NCBI GenBank assembly: GCA_004026145.2
Contig: CP034980.1
Span: forward strand, 13,641,085-13,705,084
Source of the DNA: Takifugu bimaculatus
Taxonomy: Eukaryota > Chordata > Actinopteri > Tetraodontiformes > Tetraodontidae
DNA: 64,000 nt
Direction of reading: 5' to 3'
Below the pieces are notes generated by a model. The model had not been told where the DNA came from. It saw only the letters and a list, made by a program, of their open reading frames with translations, and did no database searches. Position 1 is the first letter of the stretch. Each line of letters opens with the position of its first letter. Positions 15,201-24,200 of this stretch are shown one piece after another. The translations under genes were made by a program, and so were the position numbers.

Positions 15201-18200
15201 CACAGGCCTGGGCTTCAACATTGTCGGTGGCGAGGATGGAGAAGGCATCTTCGTCTCCTTCATCTTGGCAGGTGGGCCAGCCGACCTGAGCGGCGAGCTG
15301 AGGAGGGGCGACCGGATACTGTCGGTCAGTATCTTAATCTCAGACCTTTCTGTCATTAAAAATGCAAAAGCTTCCAGTTTGTCATGCTGTTGGGGATTTT
15401 CTGCCAGCTCCTGCGGTCAGAATAGTGCTATAGAGGAACTAAAGGTGGTCTGATGTTTACAAAGCCAGCTAACTTTTGCTCTGCTGAAATGTCCTTGAAC
15501 AGGACATTAAGTCAATAGCAACTCCAACCGTGCATGCACTTTGCTAGGAAGAAACATGCAAGATCCCGTAATTATATACAGAATTTCTCTCCTGTATTTC
15601 AACATCGCATCGTCTCAAATACTGTAAATATCAGCTTAATGCAATGTGGCGTGCTATGTCAAATGATGCGGAAGTGAAAAAAATAAGTTGCTCTGAGTTT
15701 ATACCCACAAGCTAAAATGAAGCCATCAACCTTGTGGATTAGCTTCATCCACTTAGAGTTGTTTCCTCTGCAGATCTACATAATTATACAAGTGGTCCAT
15801 CTCTGGGATTTAATTTAGACCTTCTTGATGTAACATGTCTCAACTGCATGATTTGTTGCAGGTGAATGGTGTCAATCTAAGGAACGCTACACACGAGCAG
15901 GCGGCTGCAGCCCTTAAGAGAGCAGGACAGACTGTCACTATCATAGCCCAGTACAGACCCGAAGGTAAGGCAGCGCTGAATAATACTACTGAATAATACT
16001 ATGAAAGTGCACTTCCTGGTGTGTCACAATGGCCGCGAGATTCGGTTTTTGTAGCTGTCGTCACTGTCAGTCATATCATAATTTCATGGGTTGCTGTATT
16101 TTAGAATAAAAGTGAAAATACTGAGGTAACGTTACATAAAGGTTAGCCTTGTTAAAGCGTCGCTCCTCTACTCCTCCGGTGCCTGGTATGATGCAGCATC
16201 TCTTATCCAATACACTTCAGTGTTACTGTAGGAGGTGACCCTGTTGTCAGATTGCTAATTGCTAAAATGCTCATAGTGGATCTATCCACACGGATAACTT
16301 TTATTTCTGATGGTTCCAGAGGGTCAGAGGGAGTAAATGGCCTCTTTATAATGGGACAGCAAAGTGGGGCAGCATGGTGATTCAGAGTGTCCGGTTCTGT
16401 GTGGAAGGCTGCACATTCTTTCCACAGTCCAAAAACATGCAGGCTGAGTTGAATAGAGGTTAAGGTGCCTCTCGGTATTAGCGAATAATGTGTTTCCTCT
16501 GATGCAACATTGATTTGCAGTGCAGTGTGTGTTCTTTTTTCCAGTATCTGCTGGAAAATACTCCAGCATTAGGACAAAGTGGCGGCGAACACAAGATGAA
16601 TTATGTAAACAACCATCACCCTGCCATGCACTTCTCTTTATGACATTTATCAGATGCGCTGCACTCTTCCCCGACTCTGAGAAAACCACTAAATGTGCGA
16701 CTGTTCTTTTAAGGAAAGGTACTGTCATGTTGCATTATGGGAAACGTTCGGTTCTGTAGTTCGGAGCCTGGCTGTGTGGAAGTCCCGAAACGCTCTGCTG
16801 CTTTGTTTTAAAGTTAGTACCAAGCTCTAAATGTAAATAGCTGTGTATTGTTGTGGCGAAGCGTCACATCGCTGCGTGGGCGGCGTGCGTGCGTGCGTGC
16901 GTGCGTGTGTTTGTGTGACAGTGGATTGGCGTTAGCATGGATTCATGTTCCGGGGCGGCGCTGGAGCGTCGAGCCTACAGCGAGGCGGCAAACCGAGCTC
17001 CTTCCCTCTTCAAACCCCAGTGAGCAGCGGCCGTCCCGGGACTTAAACCAGGACAGCATGTCCGGCACAGACTAACCACAAACTGCGGAGGTCCCCTTTC
17101 AGTGCGACGCCAGCGGAGGGGGGGTTAAAAGTGACGGGAAAAGAAAAGCGAAAACAAGTTTTATCCGTCCGCCGGGCTACACGGTTGGGGGATGGGCTCG
17201 AACACAACAGCGAGGAACCGCATGAAGTACTCACTAATGGCTGAATGAAGAAAGTACCGGCAGAGAGTTTAATCGCCACGGCTCCGTTTAATCTGAGGTG
17301 AGGTGTGGAAGGAATTACGCGGAAAATGCCGACAACCCAGAAGTGTCGTTCCGTCGGAGACCAAGGTTATCTGCTCCTGTAACCTGTCGCTCGGTCCTGT
17401 AATGTTGCTCTCGCATGTTTAAAATTAACCTTCCGTCTGGACCACCAAATGCACAAATATACTGCCTATATACTTTACATATATATAAATTATATATATC
17501 TACGGCGTAAAGTTGGGTAGACTGGCGTCAGAGGTCACGTGACAGCCACGTCCGAGTTTAATAAATGTGATTACTTCTGAGTATTTAACTGGAATTAGCA
17601 TTTGTTCCATTTGTCCGGGTTAAATATGCAGCCGGAACGCGGCAGCCACATCAAACCCAGACCTGAGGCCTTCTCTCCATTATGTAACCGAAGCCTGTAG
17701 GTGAGCCCAGGTGTGGTCCAGCAGGTGTGTGCGTCAGCCAGTCGGTGGGCCTCTGAAACACTCACCTCGTTTATGAAGCTGATCTCAGCGCCTTGCATTA
17801 ATAATCAACTCCATTGTCATTATCAGCTTAGATTTTGATCCCGGCTTGTTTCCTGCTTGTGCTTGCGGCTCAGCGTAGTTGTTCTTATGTCATTAAACGG
17901 CACCACTTTGGTGGCGGTCTGAAAGACTGCCAGCACTTCTGATTGTGTTTCTGGAATTCGCTGCACCTCTTGATCTCTCAATAATGTTTTCATTACAACA
18001 GAAGGCATATTAGGAGCTTTAGATCCTGGCTCGACTATGAAAGGAATGTGGAGGGGTATAAGTTGTAGCATGCTTCCATCCTCTTTTCTTTTTCAGCCCA
18101 ACGCCGGCCTCAGCTGTCCCAAAACTCCCAAGGTCACTGAAAGCCGAGCGGAGCGGGATCACTTAATCTAACTTGCCAGACAAAAGCAGGCACTAACGTC

Positions 18201-21200
18201 TGAATTAACGATTTCCCCGTGCTGCAGGATTCCCTGGGGACGCTCCCGTCTTGTCCATACGAGCTGATGTTGTCTAGCCAGACCGATGGGGCAGCATCTT
18301 GAATGGCGTGAAGGGAAGGCTTTGTTTGCCACGCCAGTCCCTGTTTTCAGCTCTGTGCCCCCTTTGTAACTCATTGAAGGACAGTTGTCTGACGGCGCGC
18401 AATGCTTAACTACGCTAAACACACATGGAAGCGCCTGGCAAATGATTGACTTCCTGGCAGTGCCTCCACTAGCAGCCTCCAAGGGTTGGTCAATTTCTGA
18501 TCAAGGACCCCCCCCCCCCACAGGAAAGGTGCCGATTATGGTGAACGTGGGAGGCCGAGGCTACAACAGAACACACAGGTTGCTGTTGGAGCTCCCCGAA
18601 CTCTCAACTGCTCACTGAAGCATCACAAAGTCTTTAACTTGCATTCCACTGTAAGGAATGGAAGTGAGGGGGAGGGTTAACACAGGCTGCCCACCATCAA
18701 GGAGTGTAATTACACAAGGCTTTCCAGCATAAAATGGGTGGAGGTCAGCACAGGAAATGTCAAGTCGGTGTGCTTGAACCACAAGCAGGGAGTTTGGGAA
18801 ATGGTTAAGAGGAATTGCACCTTGGCGCTGCGTTATATTTTTGGGAAGATGGCGTGTGTATTACTGGCTCAACTGTCCCTGAGAATATAGCACACTCTCA
18901 CATTACAAGTACACGCCGCTGTGTTGTATAACTGGATCAAAAGAGAAGAGAGCGTCCCCCTAAATAAAAGAGCTGTGTGACTAATGAGGGCACGCAGTGG
19001 GAGTGAGCGATACAGAACAGTCCCAGTTTCTATTAGCCGTCTTCTCTTCCTTTGGGTCACTCCTAAATATCTTGTCTAGCTCCCGTGTAATAAGTGCTTA
19101 AAGAGACGAGAGTTTTAACTTTAATGGTTGTGGGCTCTCGGCATTTAGAACCTGTGAGAGGAGGGAGCTTGTAATGAATAATTGATCTGAAATTGTGTTT
19201 AAAGGCAGCACTATTTAAGAATGTATCTTTACAGAACATGAGCCTTATGGATGTTTATGTAAAACCAACGGCGACGCGTACATTTTGGTCTCATCGCATG
19301 CAGGACCAGCACATTTTTTTGGATCTTTATTTAAAAACAAAGTGGAGACATGTGGATGGTGTGTACAAAGCGTGCTCTGCCTTCATGGTAAACAAGGCGC
19401 GGCTGCGTGTTGTGGCTTAGCGTGATTCCCACCCTGAACCCCTACAGATCCTAAAAGCTGTTTTAACTTGAAGCCTTTACCCTGCTGCACATGGGAGTAT
19501 TTGGATTCTATTTCTGTGATTTAGGAACAAAATACAAGTGTTGAGCTATAAGAACAGGAGCTCAGCTTTACTGTCTATTCTATACATTGCTGTCTGTGTT
19601 TAGCGGCTTCTTTTGTGTCGAGTTTTCACAGATCCTCCATCTCTTGCTCCTAAATGCCAATCAGACCTGCTTGAATGCTGCTTCCGTGTGTGCTGGCCCT
19701 CCTTTAGGATGTTGCTCTTGGTTACAGGCAGTCATTTGGTGTCTGGTTACCTCACCTTGCAGCGTCACTGGTGTATTGTTGTTAACCGTGTCAGTACTGG
19801 CCAGTGCAGCGAGCGCTGGCACCGGGCCTACTGCAGGTTCTGTTGGCTCAGTCCCCTGCAGGGGGTCAGAATTCATCAGCGTGGAGCTTGTTTTTGCACC
19901 TGCCCAGAATTCTTGCACAGCTCGCTCCAAACTTTGATGAAGTGGCCTTTTGTAGATACGGCTGTTTGTTTTTCCAAGCTACTTGCCGGCCTGTTTGACA
20001 GTGTCTGGACTTAGATCTCTGGATGATCTTGTTCCACCAAAGTATTTCCAGCTATTGATGATTAAGCTGAAAGGTAGGACGGTGCAGGTGAGTGTGATAC
20101 ATACTTTACAGGCTAATTATGACCACGAAGCGAGCTTGTATATATCTGTTACGATGCTTGTGTTCTTTATGACTTTGCTTTCTTTTGAAATATCCAAGTA
20201 CACGACTCATTTTTGAGCTGCCGTCAGCGGCTCCTAAACCTGCTCTGTACAATCACGACTGACCTAACCTTCTTGTTTTTCCACCTGCATCTGCTGGTCT
20301 GTTTATCTATCCGTGCGCTGCGTGGCAGGGTGGCTTGGCTCGCTCCAGCACCCTGGGCACAGAGCACACTGTGCACAGCAGGCTAATGAGAGCATTCTTA
20401 ATGAGGAGGTCCAGGTACATTCATACATCATCCCTGGGCTTCTGAGCAGAGAACGGGTTTGTGCGGCTATGACAAATGGTCACGCGTTGGAAAATGTTGG
20501 AGGCCTTCCCTTTTTTAACCATGCTAAAGAGCTCACGTTGAACTTAATTAATCTGTATAATTAATTACCTGACAGGAGACATTACAGGATATGTTAGGCA
20601 GATATGTGATAAACCATCTGCTCCCGGGGTCATTAATCAGCCTATTTGCTGAACTTTCTATTCTCTCTGGCTCCGCGCAGCACTAACAGAAGCATGGTTC
20701 CCCAACAGAGGAGCATTAGAACGGCCCAGAATGGGTGGTATAAGCCTGATGGCCTTCCTATAGCAATGACGTTGTTTTCATTCTGATGCAGAATACAGCC
20801 GCTTTGAGTCCAAGATCCACGACCTGAGGGAGCAGATGATGAACAGCAGCATGAGCTCCGGATCGGGCTCCCTGCGCACCAGTGAGAAACGCTCCCTCTA
20901 CGTCAGGTAACGTCGGCGCTCGCACAATATGCACCGTCATGCTTGCACTCAAAGCTGAAGTCTGGAGTCAAAACAGCCATTTTTGCACCGTAAACATCTG
21001 TCAGCCTGTGAGGGTGGAATAAAGCATGAGCTCAGTGATGTCACTCCATATTCCAAATGTGCCTACATCACTAGTTCACCAGCGATGGACCTTAATCAGA
21101 TATATCAAAGGGAGATGGGTGTTATCTCATTGGTCGGCTCTTATGGAAAAAAGGAGTGCTGACAGTTGTGAGTCATGGCTCTTGTGAGGAATGTAGAGCC

Positions 21201-24200
21201 CAGCCTGCTCGCCTCAGGTGACTAAGGCTGTAGACTTAGATAGCTAATGCTAATACGAGTCCCCCAGTCCAATCCCAGACATGTGACGGAATTAAGCCAA
21301 TCAGAAGAGAACAGTGCTGTCACACCCAGTCAGACATGGGCCAACAAAGGGTTATTGCCACTGTTAATGGCGTCCAAAGGGGAGCGAGAAGTTGCTTCCA
21401 GCCAGTGTCGTTGCGGTTGTTTACTCATTGTTAGATGGAGGTTTTCAGTTGTTCTAAATACTCAGGCAAAAATGTTTAAGGGGAGGAAGTTTATTTCATG
21501 TCGGTCAAGCTGAGTTTAAACCCGTAGAGCAGGTTTGTGCAAAATCGCTGTGCCTGTCTGGCAAGATAACTGAAATAACAGCTCGAACCCACAACGGAGG
21601 CTTGTTGGCGAAGGGTCCGTGTACGTCACGGTTCATTGTCGTTTCCATGTTTTGATGGGGACAGTACTGGTTTAAACCACATGCAGCATTTTTCTTTGCT
21701 GACGTCTGATAAGTTTGCTAATAGTTGACCTAAAACCTGTCTGTCACATCTTGTGGTGGTGTTGAGTAACTCGGAGGATAATAATGCAACTGTTTGTGGC
21801 TCATTACAGAAAACACCTGCCGGCATGTGGAAATCAGTTAGTTATGACTGAGACAAAAACAAGCTGTTGTCACTGATGTATAAGGAATTCAATAAAGACC
21901 TATTGAGGATATTTTCTGATTATTTTTAGAGCTCTGTTCGATTACGATCGAACGAGGGACAGCTGCCTGCCCAGCCAAGGCCTCAGCTTCTCTTATGGAG
22001 ACATCCTGCACGTCATAAATGCTTCTGATGACGAGTGGTGGCAGGCGAGGCTCGTCACGCCTCACGGAGAGAGCGAGCAGATCGGGGTCATTCCCAGTAA
22101 GAAGAGGTGAGCTCGCCCTCGATCAGCAGCGCGCCGATGCCAGACAAAGCAGATCCCACCGTCCAGCCCGCTCACTGTTTTTGTTCCTGCAGAGTGGAAA
22201 AGAAGGAGCGGGCCCGGTTAAAAACCGTCAAGTTCCACGCACGGACAGGGATGATTGAATCTAACAGGGTAAGTGTAGCTGGCCAGCTGCTCCCTGCCCC
22301 CGTGCCAGAGAGATTGTCTTCTGAGCTGCTGCTGGGCTCCAGGGGAGGTGGCTCTCCCCACCCCCCCCAAATTAGGAACGAGAGCAGCACCTGCTCAGCG
22401 AAGCAAACAGCCATATTACTTTATTGATCACTCAGAAATGCTGCAGAGGTGGGAGGTCGTTACGGCCTCCTCCTCCTCCCATGCACGTATCTGTCGAGGG
22501 GAAATCAGCTCTAAAGTTGCGCATGTGTCATCCACGATGGCAGCTGATTTCCTCTGATGAAACGGGCTCCTTTTAAACCTGGGGCAGCTTCCCTCATCGA
22601 CGCTCTTCATTCCCATCCATTGCCAGCTTTTCGTGACCATTATCGGAGGTGTTGTTTTCTCGCATTTCATTGGTTTCCCTTTTTTTTTTTTGCGTGAATG
22701 TCAGTGCCTTCATTGAAACCCATTCTGTTTTTGTTTGTGCCCTCTCATTGCCCCCCCCCCCCCTCCCCCCTCCTCCGTCCCCTCTCCCCCACACACGGAC
22801 GAGCAGCCAGTCAAAGTGAAGCGCAAAAAAAGCTTCAACCTGTCACGCAAGTTCCCGTTTTACAAGAGCAAGGAGAATATTGTGCAGGAGTTGGTGGAGT
22901 CTGAACGTGAGTACCCGCTGTGTGATCAACGGGGGGGTGGTTTTCCTTCCTCTTTTGGGTCCCCTTCCTCTCCATGCTTCCGTTCTCTCTATCACCTTTC
23001 ATCTTTCCACTCCAGGGATGTCTGGAGCGAATGGCATCACTCTCATCCCTGCCTCGGTGTCCCAGAGAGGAGCCCCACGTGTAGCCGGAGACGTGGGGCT
23101 CCTCTGTGGCGTGTCTGTGTGTCTGTCCGTGGGCTCCAGAGGAGTGTCCAGCTGTGTCTGTGAGCTGCTGGCTGTATTAACATAAGCTATCCAACGCTGC
23201 TGCTGATGCTGCTCCTCCTATAAGTCACGATCAATTCTTCAGTCAGTCACTTCCCCACAACAGGAATCTCATTAACTGGACTGAAGCTTTCACACTTAAC
23301 AGGTCAAAATCCCATTTTAATGGGATTGGACTTGTATAATTGAAAGGCCGTGACTTACGATGAACAAAATGGGGCTCAGGCTTAATGAGTACAGCACAGC
23401 AGTGCTACACAGCGCTCCTCTCCCTCTCTGCCCCGACTCTCACTAACCTTCTTCTTCCTGTCTGCTCTCTTCTCTTGGTCTCTGCTCTCACCTGTCGGGA
23501 CACCTAGGACTTCCCAGGGTTAAGCGATGACTTTTATGGATCAAAGAGTTTGAGTAAGTGTGTGGTCGTACTGTTTAAAGCGGTTGCTGTCCCCTGAACG
23601 CAGAACGAGAGAGAACTAGCTGGCTTTCTCACCATAGACCCAGTTGGAATTGTTAAACCACACGCCTTTCCAGCGACAGAGCTGTGCGCGCTCGCACCAG
23701 CTGCTCGGTAACCTCCAAAATCTTCATTCCCACGGGAGGTTGAGCAAGCGTAACATTTGATCTGGATCTCTCAAAGGGCCGTTACAGTAGGTGTTGAGCA
23801 GAAGTTGGTCAGATGAGGTCAAACAGAGGTGGACCGTAACCTTCACGCAGCAGGCCCGAGTCGGCCCGCTCTGCCTCCCTCCCTCCCTCCCTCCCGCGGT
23901 CAGCACAGAGCTGCATCAGAGGTTTTTCTGATACGGCATCTGTGCCTGTGGCAGCACTCGTAGCAATCAGAAAAATTGGCCAGGGGATCGCAGGTCATTT
24001 AGGATGTTGTAACAGGAAACACTTAATTTCCTATTGCTTGCACTTAAAACCACTTCCTTAATATTGTTCTGCACCAGACTTCTGGTTTCTTTTACCCTCC
24101 TTTGTTGTTGAGTTATCTCCCTGTATACTTTATGGGCTGATTTTTATTTCTTTTTTTAACCCATTCCCTCCTTTTTTGCCCCCTTCCCCCAGAATGCCTG

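Larger units (their letters stand above)
15965..20791 (+). other. large dlg3 intron between PDZ3 and SH3
   Basis: 4.8 kb. It contains a degenerate dispersed repeat (about 16362-16480) and a CpG-rich block (about 16850-17400), listed separately. The remainder (17.4-20.8 kb) shows no recognisable exon. Confidence 0.55.
22907..24192 (+). other. dlg3 alternative-splicing introns
   Basis: Introns 22907-23507 and 23554-24192, between and after the two alternative HOOK exons. The first contains a perfect 15-bp stem-loop (23066-23105). The second contains a CCCT repeat (23875-23895) and long pyrimidine runs before the 24193 microexon. Confidence 0.6.

Noticed and set aside
18519..18618. Possible short exon after a C tract (GKVPIMVNVGGRGYN)
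   Set aside because: No DLG homology and no consistent phase with flanking dlg3 exons.
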